The notes: a model not told the origin generated them from the letters alone. Counted from the stretch's first letter, positions 1 to 8,305 are shown. The stretch is 15,521 bases of DNA from Clostridiales bacterium (GCA_021200895.1 JAJQFX010000020.1:17113-32633), one strand, 5' to 3'. Made by a program: numbers and translations.

Positions 1-3000
1 CTCTCCGGACGGATGCCGTCCTGGTCGTCATTGTCGTCCCACACCTTTATCACTGGGATGGACACCACCTCCGGCTCATGGGTGTTTGTAATAGTAAACA
101 GATACCCGGACTCATCCACCGTATAAGCGGTTTCATAGCCCTCCACAGCAATCTCTTTCACCGTATAGATAATCAATGTGCCGTGGTCATAGTAGACGGG
201 AAGTCCGCTAAACAGATAAGAGTATCCATTCTCCGCAGTCAGCTCTGCTTCATAGGTGCTGCCATCCGAACCGCTCAGCGTCACCGCGATACTCTCCGGA
301 CGGATACCGTCCTGGTTATCTGCATCGTCCCACACCTTGCTCACGACCACATCCGTCACAGCCGGGATATGGTTGTTGGTCACGGTAAAACTGTAACAGT
401 CTTCGCTGGCAATAACCTCATCGGTATAGCCGTCCACTTCCTCCTCCTGCAGGGAGTAGGTAATCAGCGCACCTTCATTCCAGTATACGGGAAGGTCGGA
501 AAAAGTATATTTCCAGTCGCTGTCCGCGGTCAGCACTGCTTCGCGCACCGTGCCGTCCGAGCCGGTCAGCACGACTGTGATTTTCTCTGCACGGACACCG
601 TCCTGGTCGTCATTGTCGTCCCAGATTTTCTCCACCGGGATGTCCACGGTCTCGATCTCATGGGTATTGGTCACGACAAACACATTCTCTTCGTTGGCGT
701 CACCAACCGAGCGTACATATCCGCTCACCGGGCTTTCCACCACGGAATAGGTGATCTTCTGCCCCTCATTCCAGTAAACCGGGAGATCAGTAAAGGTGTA
801 CTGCCAGTTATCGTCAGCGGCGATCTTCGCTACACGCTCCGAGCCGTCCGAACCGATCAGTTTCACTTCAATGATTTCCGGGCGGACACCATCACGGTTC
901 TCATCATCGTCCCAAACCTTCACAACGGTATACTCCGTCGTTTCCGGCGTATGGGTGTTCGTGACCACCATGGTATAACCGTCCTCCCAGCTGCCGTCCA
1001 TCGCAGAATAAGTTGTCGTATAGCCGTCTACTGCATCCTCCGTCACGGAATAGGAAACTTCCTTCCCATACGTATAAGCAGGAAGCGCCGCAAAACGATA
1101 TGTCCAGCTCTCCGATCCGGAACGGATAGTTGCGCTTCTTGTGACTACTGTGACAGTTTCCCCTGCATCATTGGTGATGGTGCCTGTAAGGTTCAATGTC
1201 ACATCACTGCGCAGTCCGTCCTGATCGCCATTGTCCTTCCATGCCTTCGTCACTGTTACGGTCGTGGTATCCGGCTCATTTTCGACTGTCAGGCTTCCAT
1301 CCAGCGTCTCGCCGTCCACGGTGACATAGCTTGTCCAGCTGCCATCCGTCGATCTGCTCTTTACTTCCACCGTCCAGGTCTCATCCGTCTTCTGATAACC
1401 GTCCGGTGCCTTGTACTCGGACAACTCATAAGTGCCAAGCGGCAGACCGCTGACAGCTACCGTGCCATCTTTACCGGTTGTCAGATAGCAGCTTTCATTT
1501 ACCTTGCTTCTGACTCCGGTATAACTGCCGTCCTCGAAGGTCAGGTACTTGCCATCCTTATCCTGCATCACGAAAACCGCGTCTGCAAGCACCACGTTGG
1601 CATCTGCTTCTACCTTCAGGATGGTAAGGCCCGATGTGAACGTCAGAAGCCCGATGTCGTTGTGGCTGCTCTCATAGAGATAAGCGTCCATCTCGGAAAG
1701 TTCGGGCAGGGCAATACTGCTGATATACGCATTTTCAAGCCCGGAGCCGTCCTCCAGGACAGTTGCGGCGGCATCCGAGTCCACCGTATCATCTGTCCCC
1801 GCGTCCTGTACGGTCAGGCCGTAGCCGTCCAGCCCGGTAAAGACCACATAGTAGGTTCCCGCTTCCAGGTTGGTAAAGCTATAAGAGCCATCCTTCCCGG
1901 TCTTGACAGATTCCACTGCATCCCCGTATACGTCATAGGCGGTATAGAGCTTTGTGCCGTTTACCGTCAGAGCCGCTTTTGTCGAGGAAGCAAAGCCGGA
2001 AGCCGTAGTCCGGTACAAGGTCGCCGTAATCCCGGACAACTGGGTCTCGGAATCGTCCCTTACGCCGTCAACGTCTGCGTCCAGCCACGCGATACCGGAA
2101 ACATCCCGCTGTGCCACATGGGTGGATACCAGGACACTGGTAACAAAAGAGGACTGGTCGTCGCCGTACTCATAAAACATATTGCAGTAAACATCGCCAG
2201 GATTGTTGCCTTCCGTAGAAACGGTAACGTCAAAGGAGATGTTCTCTTTGGAGGACAGAGTGCCAAGGTCAAAATAGAAGGCAGTCATGTCCTCATACCC
2301 GGATACATCCAGCGTCGCGGTATAATTGGTGTAATCTACCGTTGCATTCTTCATCAGGTCCGTCCAGGAGCTGATGCTTGCCGCTCCGGTCACAAGGTCA
2401 GAAGCGGATGTGCTTACACTGCTGTCCGTCACATAAAACGCCATGCTGTCAATGTCCTTTTCAAAAGAGGACACCGCGCTTGAAAAGTCAATCGTGATGG
2501 ACTTCACGCTGTAGCTTCCCGCAAAGTCTGAACCCATGTTGTCACCGCTCACCGGCAGAATGTCCGCCAGTCTGGTGCCTTTCTGGTCAGCTTCGGATTC
2601 ATTTGCAAACAGGAATGTCCAGGTAAACGCCCCATCCTGTTCAATCAGGTGTGCGCCCACCTGTTTGGAAATACTGATGGCCACCAGCTTTACGATTACC
2701 AGGGACGTGGAACTGTAGTTGCCAAACGCAGCCTGCTTCACACGGTTGTCCCCGGTGCTGGCGATTGTGGCGGAGACCGTAATGGACTGGTTATTCGTCA
2801 CATCATTCATCGTCCCGGCATGTCCAATCGTGCAGGAGAAGGTAATCGCGTCCAGTGCTGCGCCCACTGTCACATCAGGGAGCGTGTAGGTAAGTGTGGT
2901 CGTGCCGTCCTCGTCCGTTTCAATCTCCGGTGTGATATAAGCATCACCCCACATGGAACTTCCCGCGTTATAGGTCAGGTCGCTCGGCAGCGTCACGGTA

Positions 3001-6000
3001 ACAGTTACAGTAGTCATCCCCGCCGTCGCTTCGCTTCCAGTGGAGGAATTGCCGTCCACCTCAATATAGGGCTGGACAGAGTAGGTCACTGTTCGCTCCC
3101 CGGCGTCCATGTCATAGACCGCCTTCGTCTCCCCGTTAGAACCGGTATCAGCAATGCTAATGTCCACCGTGGCAGTCTCGCCGCAGATCAGGAGGCTTGT
3201 ACCGCCATAGAACCCGGTGACGTGTATGCCGGAAATGATGTTCCCCTCACTGTCATACTCGGTCTTGACGTAGTAAGCGTCCGTTGAAGACGATTTCCCC
3301 ATCGTCGCATAAGCAGAGCTGCTGCAGTAGGCTTTGTAAAGGTCATAGGCTTCGATTCGGTCTGTATCCAGCGAATACTCAGAGGAACCGCTTACCTGTG
3401 TCATCGGATCAACATCACTGTAGGACGCCCAGCCCTCACAGACTGCCGCATAGGTCTCCCCGACAGTTGCCGTATCCTTTACAGTCAGGTCGATCATATA
3501 CTGCGGGAACGGCGTCCCGCTGGCAGTGTAGGAAACGTCAGCCACCCAAAAGACACCGACACAGATATAGCCGTCCGCTTCCAGCTCGTCTAAATCCGTA
3601 TAAAAATGCAGGCTGGAATCGTTCATCAGGGTGTCGCTCATCTCCTGCTCACTTGACCAGCTGGAGGAGCGCCCGACGAAGTAGCCGGTGTAGGAATAAA
3701 TCTTGACAGAACCGGTTGCCCGTCCCGCAGTGGAATAATAGCTGCTCGTCCTGTCCACCTCAAAGGCATCCGCGTCCCACTTAATCAGTCCGATAACCGT
3801 CTCAACGGCCTCGTCGGTTGATGTGGTAATCTTCTGCCAGAGCCTTACGATGCTTCCCACATAGCTGTAGGCGTTGCCTGCAGAATAGGAGCTTCCCAGC
3901 TGATAGGTCGCATTCGGCTGCTGTGAATGGCTCGTTGCGCTCGTCGTGGTAAAGTTGACGCCCACGTTGATGGAACCCGGCGGCAGGAGTACATAGGTTT
4001 TTGCAAAAGAAGCCGTCGTGTCATATGCTTCACTGTCAACAGCGAAATTGTCCGCTGTCACCTTGAAGTACACATTTGTGATCTCATCCACATCTCCATA
4101 CGGGAACTGCAGGACTACCTGGATCACACCGGCAGAAATACACGCCTGGTTTGCCTTATAGGTCGTCCCGCCCGTTGTCCGTTGGTACCAGGTGTTATTC
4201 GCAGTCGGGAAAATATAATTCTCTGTATCTACCGTGTAGTTTTTAATCGTCACATGGTAGACCAGCGGATTATCCTCATCCTGCGTGATTGTCCAGTCGC
4301 CGCCGTCGTAGCAGGAATCATAAATGGTGGAAAGAGAACAGCATCCCAGCACATTGAACGGTGCCGCAGAATACGCATAACCGTTCTGCTTTACAAATGT
4401 CCTGCCCCATTCACCGGTTGAGGAGCTTCGCTCGTTTTCATCATAGTCCCACATGACAGGGGTATATCCAGACTGGTTGCTCAGCAGCTCGCCCGCAGAG
4501 TTCATGGAATACTCATTCAGGGTAATGTCAAAGGTAATCTCCCCGGTTGGGAACTCAAGCCCTTTTAACCCCTTCTCCACGGAATCGTTCTGCAGCATAA
4601 CGGTGACGCCGTAGGATTCCATCCTGCCGCGGATGGTAGAAGCGCCGCTCACCGTATCCTGCGCCGAATCCCCACCGCCAGTGGAAAGGTCATACTCGCC
4701 GTAAATATCCATCTCGCTGGACTGGCTGATCTTAACAGCGAATTTTGCCGCCGCAGACACAGTAACCACATCCGGTGTTACAGATACCTTCTGTTCATCC
4801 GAGTTGCCCGCCATCCAGAGTGTAAACTCCGGCTGGATGGTCGTCCCATTTGTTGCGGCTCCGACATACAGCCCGACAGAGAGCGTCCCTGCGCCGGGGA
4901 TGGTCATAAACTCCGCATTGGTCAGTTCCCTGTACCCGGTCAGCACCTGCTTCACTACATCCGCAGCGTCGTCATAACTTGTACCGGTTGTACCATCCGC
5001 AAAATAATAGGTAAGCACAGGGTCTACCATCCAGTTCATCGCGTCCATGTTGAAAATCGCCACATCAGGCGAACACGGGAGCGTGAACTCCACATACAGC
5101 ACGCCAGAATCAACGGACATGTTCGCGTCTGTCAGAGCCGTCGTATAGGAAATCGTATAGGCCACATAGTCAAAAGAGCGGACAATGCGGTTATCCTCGC
5201 TGCTGTCGTCCCCTGCTTCATCATCGTCATCAAACGGCGCTGTGCCGTCCACGATGTCGATTACGGAAAGGCCGTCCACATAGCTTGTGTTGTCGGTGTC
5301 GTCCGCTTCCAGGGACATCACGGAAATAGCTGCTTCGCTTTCCGTCTCGGATTCTGTTTCCGTATCCGTTTCAGTTTCCCCTTCATCGGAATCTTCCGTT
5401 TCAGTTTCAGTCTCTGTTTCTGTGTCAGTCTCTTCGTCCGCAGTTTCGGACTCTGTATCGCTTTCAGAAACATCCTCATCTTCCGTCTCAGATGCAGCCA
5501 AAGCCGTTGACACGCTTTCCACCGTCAGAGCTTCGGAAGTGGTTTCCTCACTCTCTGTCTCAGAAACCTCCGCCGATGGGTCTGGGTCAGCGTCCTCGTC
5601 ACCGCCGGAATCGTCCTCACCGGACTGCCCGTCATCCGAAGCTGCCGTAGCAGTATCCGATGCCTCTTCACTCACGGTGATCGTCCTGCTGACTTGGTAG
5701 GAAGGATTGCCGCTATAAGGCTCCACATAATAGACCGCCTTATATGTATCGGCGTGGCTGGACGAATAAGCCTGCCCACTGTCGCTCTTCGCTTCGTGGA
5801 GCGCAACCTTTACTTTTTCGGAGTCATATTCAATGCCGTCAAAATCCGATTCCGCATCAAAATCACTTCCATATTCCACTGTGATGTCGCTGACAGTGAC
5901 AATCTCGTCCTCCGCCAGCTGGTTCCTCATCCCATCCAGTTCCGGATACTCTGCTTCAACAGCGGCAGGCTCCGCCGTTTCCGCTGCATACGCCGTCAAC

Positions 6001-6080
6001 GGCGATACGGTGGCGGACAGGATGCTCACCACGGAAAGGATTCCGGAGAGAGCGCGTTTAAAACAAGTTCTCTTCTTCAT
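1..6080 (-). CDS. Giant secreted Cna-B/SpaA-type surface adhesin, C-terminus beyond window
   Basis: The minus strand reads open from an ATG at 6080 to the left edge, about 2026 codons; I translated it by eye and met no stop. GAGG lies 6 bases before the ATG. Residues 1-32 form a signal peptide (KKR start, hydrophobic core, AYA cleavage motif before AE). An acidic Thr/Glu/Ser stretch follows at about residues 198-250. Residues about 250-1310 are a large Ser/Thr-rich region, probably the adhesive head, that I cannot assign. Near residue 1328 the motif GIAWLDADVDGVRDD resembles SdrD-B domains; near 1487 a SpaA-like domain ends in GTYELSEYKAPDGYQ. From about residue 1612, Cna-B units begin (KVWDDNDDQDGIRPE type). 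In these families intramolecular Lys-Asn isopeptide bonds stiffen a cell-surface stalk. An LPXTG-type anchor is expected beyond the window but not seen. A role in attachment or mating contact is inferred from ICE-like neighbours. Confidence 0.93.
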   Translation of the reverse strand, partial: MKKRTCFKRALSGILSVVSILSATVSPLTAYAAETAEPAAVEAEYPELDGMRNQLAEDEIVTVSDITVEYGSDFDAESDFDGIEYDSEKVKVALHEAKSDSGQAYSSSHADTYKAVYYVEPYSGNPSYQVSRTITVSEEASDTATAASDDGQSGEDDSGGDEDADPDPSAEVSETESEETTSEALTVESVSTALAASETEDEDVSESDTESETADEETDTETETETETEDSDEGETETDTETESETESEAAISVMSLEADDTDNTSYVDGLSVIDIVDGTAPFDDDDEAGDDSSEDNRIVRSFDYVAYTISYTTALTDANMSVDSGVLYVEFTLPCSPDVAIFNMDAMNWMVDPVLTYYFADGTTGTSYDDAADVVKQVLTGYRELTNAEFMTIPGAGTLSVGLYVGAATNGTTIQPEFTLWMAGNSDEQKVSVTPDVVTVSAAAKFAVKISQSSEMDIYGEYDLSTGGGDSAQDTVSGASTIRGRMESYGVTVMLQNDSVEKGLKGLEFPTGEITFDITLNEYSMNSAGELLSNQSGYTPVMWDYDENERSSSTGEWGRTFVKQNGYAYSAAPFNVLGCCSLSTIYDSCYDGGDWTITQDEDNPLVYHVTIKNYTVDTENYIFPTANNTWYQRTTGGTTYKANQACISAGVIQVVLQFPYGDVDEITNVYFKVTADNFAVDSEAYDTTASFAKTYVLLPPGSINVGVNFTTTSATSHSQQPNATYQLGSSYSAGNAYSYVGSIVRLWQKITTSTDEAVETVIGLIKWDADAFEVDRTSSYYSTAGRATGSVKIYSYTGYFVGRSSSWSSEQEMSDTLMNDSSLHFYTDLDELEADGYICVGVFWVADVSYTASGTPFPQYMIDLTVKDTATVGETYAAVCEGWASYSDVDPMTQVSGSSEYSLDTDRIEAYDLYKAYCSSSAYATMGKSSSTDAYYVKTEYDSEGNIISGIHVTGFYGGTSLLICGETATVDISIADTGSNGETKAVYDMDAGERTVTYSVQPYIEVDGNSSTGSEATAGMTTVTVTVTLPSDLTYNAGSSMWGDAYITPEIETDEDGTTTLTYTLPDVTVGAALDAITFSCTIGHAGTMNDVTNNQSITVSATIASTGDNRVKQAAFGNYSSTSLVIVKLVAISISKQVGAHLIEQDGAFTWTFLFANESEADQKGTRLADILPVSGDNMGSDFAGSYSVKSITIDFSSAVSSFEKDIDSMAFYVTDSSVSTSASDLVTGAASISSWTDLMKNATVDYTNYTATLDVSGYEDMTAFYFDLGTLSSKENISFDVTVSTEGNNPGDVYCNMFYEYGDDQSSFVTSVLVSTHVAQRDVSGIAWLDADVDGVRDDSETQLSGITATLYRTTASGFASSTKAALTVNGTKLYTAYDVYGDAVESVKTGKDGSYSFTNLEAGTYYVVFTGLDGYGLTVQDAGTDDTVDSDAAATVLEDGSGLENAYISSIALPELSEMDAYLYESSHNDIGLLTFTSGLTILKVEADANVVLADAVFVMQDKDGKYLTFEDGSYTGVRSKVNESCYLTTGKDGTVAVSGLPLGTYELSEYKAPDGYQKTDETWTVEVKSRSTDGSWTSYVTVDGETLDGSLTVENEPDTTTVTVTKAWKDNGDQDGLRSDVTLNLTGTITNDAGETVTVVTRSATIRSGSESWTYRFAALPAYTYGKEVSYSVTEDAVDGYTTTYSAMDGSWEDGYTMVVTNTHTPETTEYTVVKVWDDDENRDGVRPEIIEVKLIGSDGSERVAKIAADDNWQYTFTDLPVYWNEGQKITYSVVESPVSGYVRSVGDANEENVFVVTNTHEIETVDIPVEKIWDDNDDQDGVRAEKITVVLTGSDGTVREAVLTADSDWKYTFSDLPVYWNEGALITYSLQEEEVDGYTDEVIASEDCYSFTVTNNHIPAVTDVVVSKVWDDADNQDGIRPESIAVTLSGSDGSTYEAELTAENGYSYLFSGLPVYYDHGTLIIYTVKEIAVEGYETAYTVDESGYLFTITNTHEPEVVSIPVIKVWDDNDDQDGIRPE
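3..1262 (-). repeat. Tandem Cna-B domain repeats (five visible, array continues leftward)
   Basis: Within the adhesin the signature K-x-W-(D/K)-D-x4-DG recurs with its lysine codon ending at 1247, 920, 629, 338 and 47. The last three intervals are exactly 291 bp (97 residues); the first is 327 bp (109 residues). Each unit contains a glutamate near a YSVVE or YTVKE segment and closes with an NTH or NNH linker (NTHTPE, NTHEIE, NNHIPA, NTHEPE). This is the Lys/Glu/Asn arrangement expected of isopeptide-forming Cna-B domains. Units are clearly related in protein but have diverged at the DNA level, so they are not a recent amplification. Confidence 0.9.
5330..5490 (-). repeat. Low-complexity Thr/Glu/Ser/Asp-rich stalk segment of the adhesin
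   Basis: About 53 codons encode an almost uninterrupted run of acidic residues alternating with Thr or Ser (TETETETETEDSDEGETETD and similar). The DNA is an imperfect short-period repeat. It follows the signal peptide and a short acidic N-terminal region and precedes the large head. Such segments are usually unfolded, highly charged spacers. The near-repeat DNA could vary in length by slippage; that is inference. Confidence 0.8.
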
Positions 6081-6089
6081 AAAGTACCT

Positions 6090-6360
6090 CGCTTTCTAAA
6101 ATCAGTAAATATGCTGCGATGCTATGCAGCGGGTCATAATCGATTGGCCTCACGAAGAGGCTGCTTCAGTCTGCATTGGAACCACATCCTTTCTCATATA
6201 TATTTGTGCCTTAGAAAGCTCCTGCGGATATGAGCAGGACTTCTTTCTGCTTGTCTCCTGTCTGCTATCCGCAAAGAAAAACAACAGCACATTCATAAGG
6301 CGGAACTGGTACCATCCCCGGCTCCGCCCCATGGTATCTACTGTTGTTTCGTAGGTATTC
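6090..6360 (-). promoter_or_regulatory. Structured 5' leader of the adhesin gene, candidate cis-acting RNA
   Basis: The stretch before the adhesin start is dense in perfect inverted repeats. In transcript order: 9-bp arms at 6341-6349 and 6279-6287 enclose two interleaved 6-bp pairings (6331-6336 with 6310-6315; 6323-6328 with 6299-6304), a pseudoknot or either/or topology. Next, 8-bp arms at 6266-6273 and 6223-6230 enclose a 5-bp inner stem (6256-6260 with 6235-6239). Then come 6-bp arms (6213-6218, 6189-6194), a 5-bp hairpin (6157-6161, 6147-6151), and a 5-bp hairpin (6126-6130, 6113-6117) just before the ribosome binding site. I recognise no known riboswitch class. A 60-codon minus-strand frame at 6150-6332 lacks a ribosome binding site and is probably not coding. 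Regulation of the adhesin is inferred. Confidence 0.5.
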
Positions 6361-6591
6361 TAATTTGTGTTTTTGCCTGTGTTCCCCTCAGACCCGTTCC
6401 TGTCCCGTTTCTTCCGCGACGTATTTCGCTGGCAAGACGCGCGGGGATGCGCATTCAATACCAGGTATCCATCTGAGCAGGCTATTCAATTTTCAAGGTG
6501 CCTGAAGCGGCTGATTTTTTTACCCCTTCACTTACCTGCGTTTTGAAGGGCCTTTTGCCGTCATGTTTTTGCGAAAAAATTTGTAAACTTT
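6361..6591. other. Non-coding stretch between the DUF6870-like gene and the adhesin leader
   Basis: I see no convincing gene here. Arms at 6524-6530 and 6544-6550 (CCCTTCA / TGAAGGG) could form a 7-bp hairpin with a 13-base loop, but no U-tract follows in the minus orientation, so it is not a clear terminator. On the minus strand CCTTGAAAATTGAATAG (around 6483-6500) is the only promoter-like AT-rich element, and it lacks a good -10 partner. The adhesin promoter probably lies here or just downstream, but I cannot place it. Confidence 0.4.
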
Positions 6592-6840
6592 TTATGAACG
6601 AGCGTTTAAATACTCAGTCAGCCGCTCCTCAAAGGAACACCCGCCTGAGAATGTAAGCTCTACAACAAACCCCTGGTCGGCGTAACGATATGGATTCCCG
6701 ATCTGCCGGATAAACTCGTGAACCCTCTCTGCATAAGGAAGTCCTGGAGCAACCTTCACATCATCCATATCTTTTAATTGCCCCCGTTCCTCATCTGTCC
6801 TGTTCCTTTTATCCGCGCACAGTTTCATTTCCTGTTCCAT
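6592..6840 (-). CDS. DUF6870-like small protein (82 aa)
   Basis: This small protein contains DVKVAPGLPYAERVHEFIRQ, IGNPYRY and a C-terminal FEERLTEYLNA segment. These match my memory of the DUF6870 pattern (DVKI...ER...FIRQI.NPYCY...V.F....LE.RL), short cytoplasmic proteins of unknown function common in clostridial ICEs. The ATG at 6840 is preceded by GGAGG at 8 bases, which supports this start. It overlaps the end of the upstream sigma-like gene by 32 bp in another frame, so the two are probably translationally coupled. The N-terminal 25 residues are charged and may be family-variable; an internal Met at residue 25 is a less likely start. No membrane segment or catalytic motif is visible. 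Confidence 0.75.
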   Translation of the reverse strand: MEQEMKLCADKRNRTDEERGQLKDMDDVKVAPGLPYAERVHEFIRQIGNPYRYADQGFVVELTFSGGCSFEERLTEYLNARS

Positions 6841-7495
6841 CAGTCATTCCTCCATCTGTGTCATCAGCTTCTGAATCGAGATGTTTTTTCATCTTCCTCA
6901 ACGCACTTTCCATCGACCTCCAGGCATTTTTCCGGTCAATACCCAAATCGTCCGCGACTTGGGAAAAGGATTTATCGCTCCAGAATTTACCGATTACGAC
7001 ATCGCGCTGTTTCACCGTCAAGCGCTCCATAATCCGGGCAACCTTTGCTTCCTGTTCTCTTGCAGACAGAACATCTTCTACAGAACCAACCCGGTCTAAT
7101 AGTTCCTTCCATTCCTCGGATACCGCGCTGTAGGAAACAGTGTGGGCATAATACCTGCGCTCAGAGTTATCGTTTAAGTGGTCTTCCCCTTCGATAACAA
7201 GGCGGACATACCAGGCTGCACTTTCAAAGCTTTCGCCATCCACTACCTCCTGTGATCCGGCACGGCTACTCTCATACAGATAATCCCCGCTGTCCGGGAA
7301 CGGGAACACCGTCGAGCCAATCTCACTTCGGTACAGCACATATCCGTTTTCATATACGGTGACAGTTGCCCCCGCTACGCTGCTGCTGATCAGAACCTTC
7401 TTCTCTGATTGCAATAACCCCTTATACTTCGGTGTTTCTCTTCCTTTTTTCGGCAGTACATTCAACCTTTTTCTCAACTCTCCCAATGTCAGCAC
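6809..7495 (-). CDS. Sigma-70 region 4-like helix-turn-helix protein (228 aa)
   Basis: Residues about 155-205 (LTVKQRDVVIGKFWSDKSF followed by SQVADDLGIDRKNAWRSME) have the shape of a sigma-70 region 4 helix-turn-helix, including the usual recognition-helix spacing. The first ~120 residues lack sigma region 2 and look beta-rich (VTVYENGYVLYRSEIGSTVF); I do not recognise that part. It is therefore more likely a DNA-binding regulator with a sigma-4-like domain than a full sigma factor. The start is GTG at 7495, preceded by GGAAGG about 6 bases away. The tail after residue 205 is acidic and Gly/Thr-rich. It sits first in the pair with the DUF6870-like gene and upstream of the adhesin, so it may regulate this block; that is inference. 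Confidence 0.75.
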   Translation of the reverse strand: MLTLGELRKRLNVLPKKGRETPKYKGLLQSEKKVLISSSVAGATVTVYENGYVLYRSEIGSTVFPFPDSGDYLYESSRAGSQEVVDGESFESAAWYVRLVIEGEDHLNDNSERRYYAHTVSYSAVSEEWKELLDRVGSVEDVLSAREQEAKVARIMERLTVKQRDVVIGKFWSDKSFSQVADDLGIDRKNAWRSMESALRKMKKHLDSEADDTDGGMTDGTGNETVRG

Positions 7496-7552
7496 CTCTG
7501 GCCTTCCTTTCTGCCTTACGGCACAGGTCGGTCAGATGCTCTTGTGGGAAAC

Positions 7553-7627
7553 AAAAAAAGGCAGCAGGAAAGGGCCACAGACCAACCCGTTTTTTAACGG
7601 GAGCCTGTAACTCCTCCTGCTGCCTTT
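7553..7627 (-). terminator. Large intrinsic terminator with nested hairpin
   Basis: Thirteen-bp perfect arms at 7615-7627 and 7557-7569 enclose a second hairpin (7596-7601 with 7586-7591, 4-base loop). In the minus direction the outer stem runs directly into seven consecutive U (7559-7553). It lies between the end of the DUF7768-like gene and the start of the sigma-like gene, so it should end transcription of the former. The long loop with a nested hairpin is unusual for a simple terminator and could reflect attenuation. Confidence 0.75.
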
Positions 7628-7669
7628 GCAGCCGGTTCTTTGTATGTAACTTAGAACCTCACTGTTTGC

Positions 7670-8089
7670 TTATCCGGGGATAACCCTCCAGCCGCACATA
7701 TCGCTGGTCAAAACCTCCAGCATATTTCCCGGCTCTGTCAGCGCCATGTGCCTGACAGGAATATTCCTGCTTCTTGCCAGCGACATATCCTTCGCCATAT
7801 CTTCCGTGAGGGTGCTTCCAATCAGCCACACCTCATCCGCCTGCATCAGCCACTCCAACGCCAGCGTCCTGCAGTCCGTCTGTTCCATATCGTCGAGCGT
7901 GGCAAGGAAACGGCTGAAGTACAGCTGCGGCGCAAGCGGCAGATAGCCCAGCTTCGCAAGCATCCTGCAGGCCATGCGGGCAGTTTTCACATCCGCCTCC
8001 CATACCCGCTTCTGAAACTCATCCATATCGCGCTCCAGCCGATACGGGGAACACACATACACAGTCGTGATCATTTTCTTATTCTCCAT
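7670..8089 (-). CDS. DUF7768/DUF4406-like, nucleoside 2-deoxyribosyltransferase-fold protein (139 aa)
   Basis: The protein opens with a beta strand and VYVCSPYR (residues 10-17), continues with GYLPLAPQLYFSRFL (48-62) and ADEVWLIG (84-91), then TEDMAKDMSLARSRNIPVR. This order matches the small DUF7768 (formerly DUF4406-like) family with a nucleoside 2-deoxyribosyltransferase fold; its substrate is unknown. Relatives usually show a GMxxEI motif where this protein has DMAKDM, so the position corresponding to the deoxyribosyltransferase catalytic Glu appears to be Asp here. The ATG at 8089 has AAAGGAGAGG 7 bases upstream. It is a single leftward gene, divergent from the WYL regulator, and ends before a strong terminator. 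Family calls are from memory. Confidence 0.7.
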   Translation of the reverse strand: MENKKMITTVYVCSPYRLERDMDEFQKRVWEADVKTARMACRMLAKLGYLPLAPQLYFSRFLATLDDMEQTDCRTLALEWLMQADEVWLIGSTLTEDMAKDMSLARSRNIPVRHMALTEPGNMLEVLTSDMCGWRVIPG

Positions 8090-8146
8090 TAGAAAACCTC
8101 TCCTTTATTTTCAATGTTCCAACGGCTCTCGCCCTCGGACGCATAT

Positions 8147-8174
8147 ATCATACTGATTTGCGCAGAATCTTAAA
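8147..8174 (-). promoter_or_regulatory. Possible promoter for the DUF7768-like gene
   Basis: On the minus strand TTTAAG (8169-8174) and TATGAT (8147-8152) are separated by 16 bp. Both hexamers are imperfect. The site is about 58 bp before the gene start, and the first GTTCACG palindrome lies directly upstream of the -35, where an activator could bind. Confidence 0.35.
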
Positions 8175-8175
8175 A

Positions 8176-8190
8176 GTTCACGGCGTGAAC
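8176..8190. promoter_or_regulatory. Palindrome copy 1, probable operator
   Basis: GTTCACG-G-CGTGAAC is a perfect 7+1+7 palindrome. The same 15 bp, with the following CCCCT, recurs at 8309-8327. Two exact copies in one divergent intergenic region, next to a regulator gene, point to a dimeric DNA-binding protein, perhaps the adjacent WYL regulator or a product elsewhere in the element. The partner is inferred. Confidence 0.6.
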
Positions 8191-8305
8191 CCCTAAAACG
8201 GCCCCTTCTGGTTCTCAAAACTGTTCAAAAAAGCCATTTATGGGCTTCACAGCCGTTCTTTTTTCGTCAAATTCCCGTCAAAAACGGTTCTTTCCCCTCC
8301 CAAAA

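Noticed and set aside
78..2483. An 801-codon open frame on the plus strand.
   Set aside because: It is in exact antisense codon register with the adhesin, and its open state follows from the rarity of certain codons in that gene. The translation is rich in His/Cys/Arg without domain motifs, and no ribosome binding site supports it.
5330..5490. Short-period repeat considered as a CRISPR or satellite array.
   Set aside because: There are no spaced identical repeats; it is codon-level repetition of Thr/Glu in a coding frame.
5287..5700. Ser/Val repetitive plus-strand frame (SVSVSVS).
   Set aside because: It is the antisense image of the adhesin's Thr/Glu-rich stalk, not a silk- or serine-rich protein gene.
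6150..6332. A 60-codon minus-strand frame in the adhesin leader.
   Set aside because: There is no Shine-Dalgarno before its start and it coincides with the inverted repeats, so RNA structure explains the region better. A leader peptide is not fully excluded.
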